From Oxalobacteraceae bacterium UBA6018 (GTDB taxonomy: Bacteria; Pseudomonadota; Gammaproteobacteria; Burkholderiales; Burkholderiaceae_D): DNA of 64,000 bases. The position numbers were made by a program, and so were the translations under genes. The stretch covers positions 1 through 64,000 of the forward strand of contig DIZW01000036.1 of the NCBI GenBank assembly GCA_002428015.1, given 5' to 3'. Positions 54,049-63,018 of this stretch are shown piece by piece. The notes under the pieces are model-generated. The model was not told the origin of the DNA and did no database searches. It saw nothing but the letters and a program-made list of their open reading frames with translations. The first letter of the stretch is position 1. Each line of letters begins with the position of its first letter.

Positions 54049-54645
54049 TTAGACGATTTTTCTGAACGTTAGATTCACGCGTGGTCCAACCAGACGGGCT
54101 TGCTTCGTGATGCCGTGGAGCCACTTTGACTGTGTCATTCCTGCCATAAGTAGCAGGCTGCCGCTCGTTAAATCGACGACGACCCGCCGTTTCGTCAGCT
54201 TGTGTTTCAGCACGAAGGCGCGCGTGGCGCCAAAACTGAGCGACGCGATGGCAGGTTCCGGCCCCAGTTCGGCCTCGTCGTCGCTGTGCATGCCCATGCT
54301 GTCGCGCTGGTCGCGGTAATAATTGAGGAGCACGCTGTTAAAGCTCAGCCCGCAGGCAGCCTCGACCGCCGCCTTGAGATCGCGCAGCAGGGGTGTGAAC
54401 GGCAGCGGATCGAGCGTCAAACCGGAGTACCTATAGCGCGCCTCGCCATACCAGGCCGTCAGGCGCGGCTGCGGGATCGACCGGCCGAACAGGGTGACCG
54501 ACTCGGCGCGCCAGGGTGTCTCGCCAATCAGGCGCGCCAGCACCTCTTCGTTGGACCAGGCCAGCGGCAACTGGGCCAGCATGGACACGCGGGCGTCCTC
54601 CAGGGGCAGCGGCGTCAAGCGGTCGGGGGAGGCAAACAGATCCAT
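54049..54645 (-). CDS. AlkB-type alpha-ketoglutarate/Fe(II) dioxygenase
   Basis: The 198-residue protein has iron ligands His120 and Asp122 (GMHSDDEAELG) and His177 (KWLHGI), and 2-oxoglutarate-binding Arg189/Arg195 (GPRVNLTFR). The YGEARYRYSG stretch is typical of AlkB relatives of the ABH2/ABH3 type. It repairs 1-methyladenine and 3-methylcytosine in nucleic acid. No ada or other SOS box was recognised nearby. Confidence 0.9.
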   Translation of the reverse strand: MDLFASPDRLTPLPLEDARVSMLAQLPLAWSNEEVLARLIGETPWRAESVTLFGRSIPQPRLTAWYGEARYRYSGLTLDPLPFTPLLRDLKAAVEAACGLSFNSVLLNYYRDQRDSMGMHSDDEAELGPEPAIASLSFGATRAFVLKHKLTKRRVVVDLTSGSLLLMAGMTQSKWLHGITKQARLVGPRVNLTFRKIV

Positions 54646-54696
54646 GGCGTAGCAGGTAGGCTATGATGGCGAATCGCCAACCACAGGTATTCTCGC

Positions 54697-55278
54697 ATGA
54701 AAAAACGTCAATTTCTGAGCGTGGCCGCGCTGGCCGGCGCCCTGCCCGCCATGGCCGCGGCGGCCAGCCCCAAGGCCGGCAAGGGCCCGGCCCTGCTGAC
54801 CGTCACCGGGGCCATCGCCCGCACGAACCGCGGTCCCTTCGATCGCGTGCGCGACCAGATGATGCACAAGCAAAAACTCAGCTTCGAGAAGGCTTACGCC
54901 TTCGACTTCGCGGCCTTGCTGGCCTTGCCGGCGCTCGAGATCCATCCCACCATCGAATACGACGGCAAGGTGCATGCGCTGCGCGGGCCACGCCTGATGG
55001 ACGTGCTACAGACCGCCGGCGCGCACCTGGCCGACAGCGGCAAGCTTGCGCTGCGCGCGGTGGACGGCTACGCGGCCAGCATCTCGCCCGCCGAAGCGCG
55101 CGCGCTGGGCATGATCGTGGCGACCCACCTCGATGGGCAGCCGATGGCACTGGGTGGATTGGGGCCACTGTGGGCCGTGTATGACGCCGACCGGGTCGGC
55201 GCGGCAGCGGCCAAGCCGCTGCCTGAACGCTTCAACAACTGCCCGTGGGCGCTGTATCACATCGACGTGACGGCGTGA
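54697..55278 (+). CDS. secreted SUOX-fold (molybdopterin-binding domain) protein
   Basis: The 193-residue protein has a signal peptide (KKRQFLSVAALAGALPAMAAA) and a domain resembling the oxidoreductase molybdopterin-binding fold: ALLTVTGAIARTNRGPFDRVRD, LPALEIHPTIEYDGKVHALRGPRLMDVLQTAG, and WALYHIDV. The Cys usually binding molybdenum is not evident, so it may be a cofactor-free relative. The signal lacks a twin Arg. It is divergent from the AlkB gene. Confidence 0.7.
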   Translation: MKKRQFLSVAALAGALPAMAAAASPKAGKGPALLTVTGAIARTNRGPFDRVRDQMMHKQKLSFEKAYAFDFAALLALPALEIHPTIEYDGKVHALRGPRLMDVLQTAGAHLADSGKLALRAVDGYAASISPAEARALGMIVATHLDGQPMALGGLGPLWAVYDADRVGAAAAKPLPERFNNCPWALYHIDVTA

Positions 55279-55294
55279 CGCCGGGCGTTACGAA

Positions 55295-55657
55295 TCAGGC
55301 GTAGGCTTCGGCCAGGGTCATCACGCGCGGATGGACCTTGATGCCGACATTGCCGAACAAGGTGTCGATGGCGGCCAGGTTGGCCGCGCACTCGTCGGTC
55401 TTCCAGCCGTTGAACAGATCGGTGCCGTTCTTCTGGAAATGCAGATCGAGCACCTTGCCCTTGTCCTTGTGGGTGTACGCCGAGCGCTTGGTGTTCTGGA
55501 AGCCCAGTTCGGCCAGCGCCGCGAGCACCGCCTCGGGCGGATTGTCGGGATCGGTCGCGAGGTAAACGCCGAAGGTCTTGCCGGGCGGCTTGGCCGCGAC
55601 GTCCACGTCGTAAATGCCCGGGGCCTTGGTTACCGCCGTACTCTTTAGATATAACAT
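55295..55657 (-). CDS. conserved hypothetical protein, 120 residues
   Basis: The product starts LYLKSTAVTKAPGIYDVDVA and contains KTFGVYLATDPDNPPEAVLAAL and HFQKNGTDLFNGWKTDECAANL. It has no signal peptide or membrane segment. I do not recognise a domain. A 16-bp gap separates it from the facing SUOX-fold gene. Coding is supported by codon usage, length and a clean start after an upstream A/G-rich run. Confidence 0.6.
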   Translation of the reverse strand: MLYLKSTAVTKAPGIYDVDVAAKPPGKTFGVYLATDPDNPPEAVLAALAELGFQNTKRSAYTHKDKGKVLDLHFQKNGTDLFNGWKTDECAANLAAIDTLFGNVGIKVHPRVMTLAEAYA

Positions 55658-55789
55658 GCTTGTCTCCGTCTCTACGTCGCATCTACAACGAGCGCTGCCA
55701 GTATGGCAAGTCGTTCGCGCGATGCTTCTATTGGTCTAGCTTATTGCGATTTTTCGCGTTTGTCGATGCTTCCTTGCATCTTTGTGCCA

Positions 55790-56167
55790 CTAATTGAGCA
55801 GCAGTCCAAGCACCGTCCCGCCCATTAACAGCAGGCTGGCGGCTAGGCTGGTGACGAAGCCGAACGTCCGCTTGGTCGGATCCTTGTAATACGTCAGGGC
55901 GTAAACCACCCGTCCGACGCACCACAGCACGCCGGCGCCGGCGGCCCAGGCGTCGCCCAGGAACCAGGCGCACATCCATAGCGGCGCCAGGAACAGCGGC
56001 AGCTGTTCCAGCGTGTTGAGCTGGACCCGCAGGCGGCGCGTGAACTCTTCGGGACCATCCATGCGCGGCGCCAGTACGCCGTGTTTCACGCGCGCGGCGG
56101 CGGCGTTCATACCGGTCCACACGTAGATCGAGAGGGCCACCAAAGTAACCCAGGCAGTTAAATGCAT
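55790..56167 (-). CDS. MAPEG-family membrane protein
   Basis: The 125-residue protein has four hydrophobic helices and the MAPEG pattern (ARVKHGVLAPRMDGPEEFTRRLRVQLNTLEQLPLFLAPLW, GRVVYALTYYKDPTKRTFGF). Relatives are glutathione transferase-like membrane proteins, but bacterial members often have unknown substrates. ATG at 56167 begins the first helix. It lies upstream of the hypothetical gene on the same strand with a 132-bp gap. Confidence 0.82.
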   Translation of the reverse strand: MHLTAWVTLVALSIYVWTGMNAAAARVKHGVLAPRMDGPEEFTRRLRVQLNTLEQLPLFLAPLWMCAWFLGDAWAAGAGVLWCVGRVVYALTYYKDPTKRTFGFVTSLAASLLLMGGTVLGLLLN

Positions 56168-56246
56168 TTGAACTTTCGGTGATGTGAGCCGGCGCCAGCT
56201 GATCTTCCCCGCTGGCAAAATTGCAACAGAGGATATCCTAAGCGGC

Positions 56247-57074
56247 TCAGGGCCGCAAGCGCCGCCGCGCCAGGGCCCGGGTGGCGTCGGCCAACGCGCG
56301 GTAGCTGGCGCCGGTCGGCCCGTCCCACCCGTCCAGCGCCGCCTGCTGGCGCGCCACTGTGCGCTCGTCGCCGCGCGCGATCGGCCCGCTCAGCGCCGCT
56401 TCCGGCCCCAGGCGCAGCACGTTCTCGAGCGTCTCGCGCGCCAGCGGCGCGGCCAGTTCGCGCGCCAGCTCCGGCGGCACGCCGGCCGCCTGGTAGGCGC
56501 GCAGGGCGGCGTCGAGCACCGTCACCAGGTAATTGGACGCGAACACCGAGGCCGCATGGTACAGCGTCTTGGCGGCCGGATCGAGCCGCACCGCGCGCGC
56601 GCCGATGGCCGCCAGCGCCGGCTCCAGCAGCGCCAGCGCGCCGGCGTCGCCCTCGATGCCGCAAAACGTCCCGCCGAAGTGAGCGGCCACCTGGGCCGGA
56701 TCGGCGAAGCTGCGCACGGGATGCACGCTGGCGGTGGCCGCGCCCGCCCGGGCCGCGCTCGCCAGCGCGGCGGCGGCCTTGGCGCCGCTGCAGTGGAACA
56801 CCACCGCGCCGGCCAGCGGCTGGGATTGCGCCAGCACCGCGGCAACCGCCTCGATCTGGTCGTCGCCGACGGCCAGCATCCACACCCGCGCCGGCCGCAT
56901 CGCGCCGATGTCGGTGCAGCCGCGGCCGGCGCCGATGAAGGCGAGCGCGTCGTCGGCGCTGGCGCGCGAGCGCGTCACCACGTCCTGCACGGTGAAGGCG
57001 CCGCATTGGCTAAACAGGCGCGCGAGCACGCGTCCGACGTGGCCGGCCCCGATCAGGTTCAGCGTGGGCGCCAC
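56247..57074 (-). CDS. Rossmann-fold DUF2520 protein
   Basis: The 275-residue protein starts with a dinucleotide-binding motif (LNLIGAGHVGRVLARLF) and a C-terminal DUF2520 helical domain (LYHAASVFASNYLVTVLDAALRA). It resembles pyrroline-5-carboxylate reductase-like or ketopantoate reductase-like enzymes; the reaction is unknown. It lies one base before the DUF924 stop codon and probably belongs to the same transcript. Confidence 0.85.
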   Translation of the reverse strand: MAPTLNLIGAGHVGRVLARLFSQCGAFTVQDVVTRSRASADDALAFIGAGRGCTDIGAMRPARVWMLAVGDDQIEAVAAVLAQSQPLAGAVVFHCSGAKAAAALASAARAGAATASVHPVRSFADPAQVAAHFGGTFCGIEGDAGALALLEPALAAIGARAVRLDPAAKTLYHAASVFASNYLVTVLDAALRAYQAAGVPPELARELAAPLARETLENVLRLGPEAALSGPIARGDERTVARQQAALDGWDGPTGASYRALADATRALARRRLRP

Positions 57075-57075
57075 C

Positions 57076-57654
57076 CTAGAAACCGGCGCCCGGCTGCGCC
57101 AGGTAGGCTTGCTCGTCCGGGGTCGATGCCCGCCCCAGGATCGCGTTCCGGTGCGGGAAGCGGCCGAAGCGCGCGATCACCCCGCGGTGCCGGTGCGCAT
57201 AGTCGAGCGCGCCCTCGAAGCCGGGAGCGCTCTGCGCCAGCGCGGTAAACAGCGCCACCGCCCGCTCCTGCATGCGCGCGTCCTCGGCATGCTCGAACGG
57301 CATGTAGGCGAACCAGCGCTGCAGCGGCGTCAAGGCTAGGTGCGCGCCGCTGTCGACCAGCTCCGCGCTGGCGGCCAGCGCCAGCGTGTCGCCTGCGAAT
57401 GCGCCCGGCGTGCCGCGCCAGGCATTGCGGGTGAACTGGTCGAGCAGCAGGATGCGCGCCAGCGTGCCTTCCGGGCCCGCCTGGTCCCACGCGCGCAGGC
57501 CGCCGGCGATGGCGGCCTCGGACAGCGCGCCGAAGCGCGTGCGGATGGCCGCGTCGAAACCGTCGTCCTTGCGGAACCATTCGGCGCGCGCCTGGCCATG
57601 CTGTGGATGGCCAGGCGGCAGGAACCAGAAATCGAGCACGTCCTGGTAAGTCAT
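57076..57654 (-). CDS. DUF924 family protein
   Basis: The 192-residue protein has the DUF924 pattern: VLDFWFLPPGHPQHG, LILLLDQFTRNAWRGTP-like LLLDQFTRNAWRG, WFAYMPFEHAED and RFGRFPHRNAILGR. It is all-helical; function unknown. GGAGG stands before the ATG at 57654. It lies between the MgtC-like and DUF2520 genes on the same strand with short gaps. Confidence 0.88.
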   Translation of the reverse strand: MTYQDVLDFWFLPPGHPQHGQARAEWFRKDDGFDAAIRTRFGALSEAAIAGGLRAWDQAGPEGTLARILLLDQFTRNAWRGTPGAFAGDTLALAASAELVDSGAHLALTPLQRWFAYMPFEHAEDARMQERAVALFTALAQSAPGFEGALDYAHRHRGVIARFGRFPHRNAILGRASTPDEQAYLAQPGAGF

Positions 57655-57673
57655 GCCTGCCTCCTCAGTTGCG

Positions 57674-58420
57674 CTAGTTGCGCGCATGCGCGATCTGGAA
57701 GCTGGCGATGCCGTTGAAGGCGCTCAGCTCGGCCGCCAGCTCGGGCAGTGGCGCGCCGCTCTTTTTCGACAGCGCCAACGCCACGAAGCGCCATTCCTGC
57801 ATGCCGTTGTCGCTGCCGATGGTGAGCGAGCCGCCGGCGATCTCGTAGCCGCGTTCGAGCGCGATGCGGCGCAATGCGTCCTCGCGCGGAATGAAATCGG
57901 GTTTGAAGCGCATCGTGATCGCCACCGCGTGGCGCGACGGCAGGATCGCCTCCAGGCGCGTCAGGTAGATCATGATCATGGTCGCGAAGAACGCCAGCCC
58001 CATGGCCGCCATGTAGAAGCCGACGCCCACCAGGATGCCGATCACGGCCGAGGTCCAGATCGACGCCGCCGTGGTCAGGCCGCTGATATTGAAGCCCTCG
58101 CGCATGATCACCCCCGCGCCCAGGAAGCCCACCCCGGTGACGATGCCCTGCACCACCCGGGTCGGGTCGGACACGGCCGCCAGCGCGCCGCCATGGCCGC
58201 CGAACCAGTAGCCGGGATAGCCGCCGATGACGGTGAGCGCGGCCGAGGCCATGCACACCAGGCCGTAGGTGCGCATGCCGGCCGCGCGTCCATGGTAGGA
58301 GCGCTCGTAGCCGACCATCAGCCCGAGCAGCAACGCGCCGAACAGGTTCAGCAAAATCAGCCCGTTGGTCGACAGCTCGGAATGCGACCAGTAGGCGGAC
58401 AGGATATCGGTGGTGGGCAT
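57674..58420 (-). CDS. MgtC/SapB-family membrane protein
   Basis: The 248-residue protein has helices with the MgtC pattern (LLNLFGALLLGLMVGYERS, AAGMRTYGLVCM, GFLGAGVIMREGFNISGLTTAASIW) and a C-terminal ACT-like cytoplasmic domain (ALRRIALERGYEIAGG). Family members affect magnesium homeostasis and ATP synthase; the role here is not known. ATG 58420 has GAAG upstream. Confidence 0.88.
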   Translation of the reverse strand: MPTTDILSAYWSHSELSTNGLILLNLFGALLLGLMVGYERSYHGRAAGMRTYGLVCMASAALTVIGGYPGYWFGGHGGALAAVSDPTRVVQGIVTGVGFLGAGVIMREGFNISGLTTAASIWTSAVIGILVGVGFYMAAMGLAFFATMIMIYLTRLEAILPSRHAVAITMRFKPDFIPREDALRRIALERGYEIAGGSLTIGSDNGMQEWRFVALALSKKSGAPLPELAAELSAFNGIASFQIAHARN

Positions 58421-58439
58421 GGGCTTCTTTCGCGCTGCG

Positions 58440-58700
58440 CTATGGTTTTTTCCTGACCAGCTGCTTTTCGAAGGCGACGTCGTTCTTGCTGACACGCCTG
58501 ACCTCCTGCGGGCCGAGCTGGTTGACGAAGGCGACGAAGTCGTCGAGCTCGAGCGGCGCGCACAGTGCCGGCTCGCCTGGGCGCTCCGACAGGGTGAACA
58601 GGCCGGCGCCGGTGCGCGCCATCGAGTAGCCCGGGTTGGCGGTGCGCGCCTTGAGGCGCTCGACCGCCGCGCTGGCGCGGGTGGAACGGGCAGTGGACAT
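58440..58700 (-). CDS. small hypothetical protein coupled to the aminopeptidase gene
   Basis: The 86-residue product (RTGAGLFTLSERPGEPALCAP in its middle) has no signal or membrane helix and ends in basic residues. Its ATG overlaps the stop codon of the Xaa-Pro aminopeptidase gene (TGATG), a strong sign of translational coupling. I do not recognise a domain. Confidence 0.6.
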   Translation of the reverse strand: MSTARSTRASAAVERLKARTANPGYSMARTGAGLFTLSERPGEPALCAPLELDDFVAFVNQLGPQEVRRVSKNDVAFEKQLVRKKP

Positions 58701-60577
58701 CAGAGCGCCTCCGTGCGTTGTGCCAGCCATGCCGCGGCCGCGCCCTGCACATGCGGGGCCAGGCGCGCGCGCACGCTGGCGTGGTAGTCGTTAAGCCAGT
58801 CGATATCGTCGGCGCGCAGCAGCGAGCGCTCCAGGCAGCGCGTATCGATCGGGCACAGCGTCAGGGTTTCGAAGCGCAGGAAGTGGCCGAAGGGCGTGCT
58901 TTCGGCGGCGCGGTTCAGGACCAGGTTCTCGATGCGGATGCCCCACTGGCCGGGCCGGTAGATGCCCGGCTCGATCGAGGTGATCATGCCCTCCTCCATG
59001 GCCGTATGCGGCTCCGGCGCCGCGCTTTGCGAGATCGACTGCGGCCCCTCGTGCACGTTCAGGAAGTAGCCGACGCCATGCCCGGTGCCGTGGCCGTAAT
59101 CGGCGCCGGCCGCCCAGATCGGCGCGCGCGCGATCGCGTCGAGCATTGGCGAGCGCGTCCCGCGCGGGAACTGGGCGCGCGACAGCGCGATCACGCCCGC
59201 CAGCACCACGGTGAAGTCGCGCCGCTGGGCCGCGCTCGGCGTTCCCACAGGGACCACGCGCGTGATGTCGGTGGTGCCGCCCAGGTACTGGCCGCCCGAA
59301 TCGATCAGCAGCAGGCCGTCGCCCTCGATGCGCGCGCAAGCCGCTTCGCTGGCGCGGTAATGGATGATGGCGCCGTTGGCGTTAAAGCCGGCGATGGTGG
59401 CGAAGCTCGGGCTGACGAAACCTGGGCGGCGTGCACGCGCGGCCGTGATGTGGCCGTCGATGGCCGCCTCGGTCAGCGGCGCGCGCGCCGGGTCGGCCAG
59501 CTGGCCCTCGAGCCAGGCGAAAAACTCGCACAGCGCCGCGCCGTCCTGCTCCATGGTGGCGCGCACCTGGCGCACCTCCGCCTCCAGCTTGCGCGACTTG
59601 GCCAGGGTGGTCGGATTGACCGCCTCGATCACCGTCACGCCGGCGGCCACCGCGGCGCGCATGCCGGCCGTGACCCGGCGCGGATCAATCAGCAGCGTCG
59701 CGCCTGGCGCGAGCGCGGCCAGCGCAGGCGCGGCCTCGGCGTACGGCGCCAGGTCGACGCCGTCGGCCCGCAGGCGCGCCGCCAGATCCGGGCCGACCTT
59801 GCCGGCGCCGACGAACAAGGTGCTGCGGCCCGGGCCGATCAGCGCGTGCGCCACGAACACGGGATTGAAGCTGACGTCGGCGCCGCGCAGGTTGAACAGC
59901 CACGCGATATCGTCCAGGGTCGAGATGAAGTGGTGCTGCGCGCCCAGCGCCGCCATCGCCGCGCGCGTGTCGTCCAGCTTGGCCGCGCGGCTCGTCACCG
60001 CGTAGGGCGCCGCGTGTTCGAACACCGGCTCGGGCGGCAGCGCCGGACGCTCAGGCCAGACCTGGTCGAGCAGGTCGATATCGGTGCGCAGCGCAACGCC
60101 GCGCGGCGCCAGCGCCTCGGCCAGCAGGCGCGCGCTCGACAGGCCAAGCACGCGCGCATCGACCGCAACGGTTTGGCCCGTCGCCAGGTTCGCGGCCAGC
60201 CAGTCGATGTACAGCAGGCTGGCCCCGGACGGGATCTTCATCAGCTGCACGCCGCTGCCGGCCAGCTCGGCCTCGGCCTGGGTCCAGTAGCGCCCGTCGG
60301 TCCACACACCGGCGAAGGTGGCGGTGGCGATGAAGGTGCCCACCGAACCGGTGAAGCCCGAGATCCACGCGCGCCCGCGCCAGTGGGCCGGCAGGTACTC
60401 CGACAGGTGTGGATCCGACGACGGCAGCACGAACGCATCGATGCGCTCGCGCGCCATGGCCGCGCGCAGTCGCGCGAGCTTGTCGGTGGTGCTGGCCGGT
60501 GCGGCGGGGGCGGACGTCATGGTTGAGTTGGGCACGGAGGTGTGGCGTGAAATGGCGTGGTGAACGATTTGTTCCAT
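58700..60577 (-). CDS. Xaa-Pro aminopeptidase (M24B)
   Basis: The 625-residue protein has the N-terminal creatinase-like domain (VLPSSDPHLSEYLPAHW, WISGFTGSVGTFIAT) and the C-terminal pita-bread fold with metal ligands in SGGQYLGGTTDITR, GHGTGHGVGYFLNVHEGP, EPGIY and IENLVL. It frees N-terminal residues before proline. ATG 60577 is favoured by GGAG six bases upstream; ATG 60520 is also in frame. It is the long eukaryote-like form (about 600 residues). Confidence 0.93.
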   Translation of the reverse strand: MEQIVHHAISRHTSVPNSTMTSAPAAPASTTDKLARLRAAMARERIDAFVLPSSDPHLSEYLPAHWRGRAWISGFTGSVGTFIATATFAGVWTDGRYWTQAEAELAGSGVQLMKIPSGASLLYIDWLAANLATGQTVAVDARVLGLSSARLLAEALAPRGVALRTDIDLLDQVWPERPALPPEPVFEHAAPYAVTSRAAKLDDTRAAMAALGAQHHFISTLDDIAWLFNLRGADVSFNPVFVAHALIGPGRSTLFVGAGKVGPDLAARLRADGVDLAPYAEAAPALAALAPGATLLIDPRRVTAGMRAAVAAGVTVIEAVNPTTLAKSRKLEAEVRQVRATMEQDGAALCEFFAWLEGQLADPARAPLTEAAIDGHITAARARRPGFVSPSFATIAGFNANGAIIHYRASEAACARIEGDGLLLIDSGGQYLGGTTDITRVVPVGTPSAAQRRDFTVVLAGVIALSRAQFPRGTRSPMLDAIARAPIWAAGADYGHGTGHGVGYFLNVHEGPQSISQSAAPEPHTAMEEGMITSIEPGIYRPGQWGIRIENLVLNRAAESTPFGHFLRFETLTLCPIDTRCLERSLLRADDIDWLNDYHASVRARLAPHVQGAAAAWLAQRTEAL

Positions 60578-60720
60578 GATAACTCCAACCGCACCATACT
60601 GGGGAGTACGCCGTGCGGCCCGGAAGCGGGCAGGTCTTGTGGCGTAAATCCAACTATTGGACGATGGCCTACCGGCTTATGCACGATAATTGCCCAGTAC
60701 ACATCTTGAGAGTCAATGCC

Positions 60721-61302
60721 ATGCAAGATTTCCACTTTGACCGCGCCCGCGCCCTGCTTGCCCACGCGGAAGAAATTGTCGACGCACAAGCGGTTCAAGC
60801 CGCCGTGCGGCGCGTCGCCGACACCCTCAACGAACGCTTCGGCAATCCCGACGACACCGCCTTCCCGCTGGTGCTCGGCGTGATGGGCGGCGCGGTGGTG
60901 TTCACCGGCCAGCTGCTACCGCAACTGCGCTTCCCGCTCGAATTCGACTACATCCACGTGACCCGCTACGGCGACGATGATCACGGCGGCGAGGTGGTGT
61001 GGAAAGTGATCCCGCGCCCGAACGTGGCCGGGCGCACCGTGATCGTGGTCGACGACATCCTCGACGAAGGCCAGACCCTGGCCGAGGTCAAGCGGCGCCT
61101 GCTCGACATGGGCGCCGCCGAAGTCATCATCGTGGTGTTCGCCGACAAGGCGCTCAAGCGTCCCAAGCCGGTCCAGGCCGACATCGTCGGGCTGACGATA
61201 CCGAACAAGTTCGTGGTCGGATTCGGGATGGACGTGTATGGCTACTGGCGCAACCTGCCGGGCCTGTGGGTGATCCGCCAGGAAGACCTGAAGGCCGCCT
61301 GA
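60721..61302 (+). CDS. hypoxanthine-guanine phosphoribosyltransferase
   Basis: The 193-residue protein has the PRPP-binding motif VIVVDDILDEGQTLA and the type I PRTase core (LGVMGGAVVFTGQLLP, DYIHVTRY). It converts hypoxanthine or guanine to nucleotides using PRPP. ATG 60721 was chosen as the first codon after a GAGAG; upstream in-frame starts lack support. It is divergent from the aminopeptidase gene. Confidence 0.9.
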   Translation: MQDFHFDRARALLAHAEEIVDAQAVQAAVRRVADTLNERFGNPDDTAFPLVLGVMGGAVVFTGQLLPQLRFPLEFDYIHVTRYGDDDHGGEVVWKVIPRPNVAGRTVIVVDDILDEGQTLAEVKRRLLDMGAAEVIIVVFADKALKRPKPVQADIVGLTIPNKFVVGFGMDVYGYWRNLPGLWVIRQEDLKAA

Positions 61303-61415
61303 GCGCGGGTGCGGGTGCGCAGCTTGTGCTCGCAGCGATTCGGCGTTTTGGCGGCAGCGCTGGCGCCGATTCGGGCTAGCGCGCCTGGCCACTCGCTCGG
61401 GCCAGGGGTCGCTGG

Positions 61416-62369
61416 CTACAGCTTCAGGCGCGCGCGCGCGGCCTCGTATTCGTCCTTCAGGCGCGCCACCATCTCCGCCACGGTTGGCACGTCGTCCATC
61501 AGGCCAACGCCCTGGCCCGCGCCCCAGATATCGCGCCAGGCCTTGGCGCTGCCCGAGCCGAAGCTCATTTTCGACTTGTCCGATTCCGGCAGCGCGTCCG
61601 GGTCCAGGCCCGCGTTGATGATCGACTGCTTCAGGTAGTTCCCGTGCACGCCGGTGAACAGATTGGTATAAACGATATCGGCCGCCGCCGCGTGCACGAT
61701 CGCCTCGCGGTAGTCGTCGGTCACGTTGGACTCTTTCGTTGCCAGCCAGCGCGACCCGATGTACGCGAAGTCCGCGCCCATCGCCTGCGCCGCAAGGATC
61801 GCGTCGCCGGTGGCGATCGCCCCCGACAGCGCGAGCGGACCGCTGAAGAACTTGCGCACCTCCCCCACCAGCGCGAACGGCGACAGCGCGCCCGCGTGGC
61901 CGCCGGCGCCGGCCGCCACCAGGATCAAGCCATCGACGCCCGCCTCCAGCGCCTTCTCGGCGTGGCGGATCGAGATCACGTCATGCAGCACGATACCGCC
62001 GTAGGAATGGATCGCGTCGAGCATCGGCTGGGGCGGCGCGCGCAGCGACGAGATGATGATCGGAACCTGGTGCTTGACGCACATCGCCACGTCATGCTCG
62101 AGGCGGTCGTTGGACTGGTGGACGATCTGGTTCACCGCGATCGGGCCCACCCGCGCGTCCGGATGGGCCGCCTGGTACGCGGCCAGCTCGGCCTGCAGGT
62201 CGGTAAGCCAGGTATCGAGCAGCTCGGCCGGGCGCGCGTTGAGCGCCGGGAAGGAACCGACAATACCGGCCTTGCACTGCGCCGCCACCAGGGCCGGACC
62301 GCTAGCGATGAACATCGGCGAACCGATGACGGGAAGGGTCAGGTGTTGCAGCGCGGCGGGCAGGGCCAT
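61416..62369 (-). CDS. nitronate monooxygenase family flavoprotein
   Basis: The 317-residue TIM-barrel protein has the family pattern: LPVIGSPMFIASGPALVAA, GAGGHAGALSPFALV, GAIATGDAILAAQAMGADFAYIGSRW. It binds FMN and oxidises nitronates such as propionate 3-nitronate, or is a relative with another substrate. ATG 62369 opens the conserved N-terminus. Palindromic repeats lie just upstream. Confidence 0.9.
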   Translation of the reverse strand: MALPAALQHLTLPVIGSPMFIASGPALVAAQCKAGIVGSFPALNARPAELLDTWLTDLQAELAAYQAAHPDARVGPIAVNQIVHQSNDRLEHDVAMCVKHQVPIIISSLRAPPQPMLDAIHSYGGIVLHDVISIRHAEKALEAGVDGLILVAAGAGGHAGALSPFALVGEVRKFFSGPLALSGAIATGDAILAAQAMGADFAYIGSRWLATKESNVTDDYREAIVHAAAADIVYTNLFTGVHGNYLKQSIINAGLDPDALPESDKSKMSFGSGSAKAWRDIWGAGQGVGLMDDVPTVAEMVARLKDEYEAARARLKL

Positions 62370-62422
62370 GGCGGTCTCGCAATCGAAGGATAGGTTGGCA
62401 GATTCGCGGGGTAAAAATGCGC

Positions 62423-62510
62423 CGGGGTCGGAGGCGACATTCGGACACGAGCTGGTCAATTCGCAGCAGTTGCCAGCTGAGTCTGTGTCCGAATGTCGCC
62501 TCCGACCCCG
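62423..62510. repeat. 88-bp palindromic repeat, copy 3
   Basis: Arms 62423-62448 and 62485-62510 are perfectly complementary over 26 bases and match the arms at 34742 and 34877. The centre is unrelated to the other copies except GAGCT near the left arm. It lies about 54 bp upstream of the nitronate monooxygenase start. Confidence 0.9.
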
Positions 62511-62579
62511 GCTTTTACGCACTCGGCCATTATAAGTCGTAAAACGAACGGTCGTGCTGGAATGAACGCTCTAGAAAAA

Positions 62580-63018
62580 TCAGCCCGTTGGGGCGACATT
62601 CGGACACGAGCTGATCAATTCAAAAACTGATCGGTGGCGGCGGCGCAGTTCGAAGATGAACTAGAAAATTCGAGGGCAAAGGCTCCTGCTGAGCTCGTGT
62701 CCGATTGTTGCCTCCGACCCCGTTGGGTTACCTTAGCCTCCGACCCTTGGATTGGGCGGCCGATATTCAAATTTGATTGATTAATTCGAGGGCAAAGGCT
62801 CCTGCTGAGCTCGTGTCCAATTGTCGCCTCCGACCCCGTTGGGTTACCCTGGATTGGGCGGCCGATATTCAAATTTGATTGATTAATTCGAGGGCAAAGG
62901 CTCCTGCTGAGCTCGTGTCCGATTGTCGCCTCCGACCCCGTTGGGTTACCAGGTCCGAATTTCGCCTCGATCCGCGTCGGATCTGGAGCCGGATATCTCC
63001 GACGCACCCGTCGCGGTA
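62580..63018. other. gene-less repeat cluster
   Basis: Broken palindrome arms of the same family occur at about 62589-62610 (left) and 62694-62723 (right), then as right arms of each tandem unit described separately. Open frames through it only translate the repeats. Coding resumes with the stop codon of the MBL gene at 63019. Confidence 0.65.
62749..62950. repeat. 102-bp tandem duplication with palindrome arms
   Basis: Copies start at 62749 and 62851, nearly identical (a C/G-type change near GTCC(A/G)ATTGTCGCC). A partial third copy covers about 62669-62733. Each copy ends in the right arm of the palindromic family (GTCGCCTCCGACCCCG). Confidence 0.9.

Noticed and set aside
62749..62950. CRISPR array at the 102-bp repeats
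   Set aside because: The units are long, tandem and without spacers.
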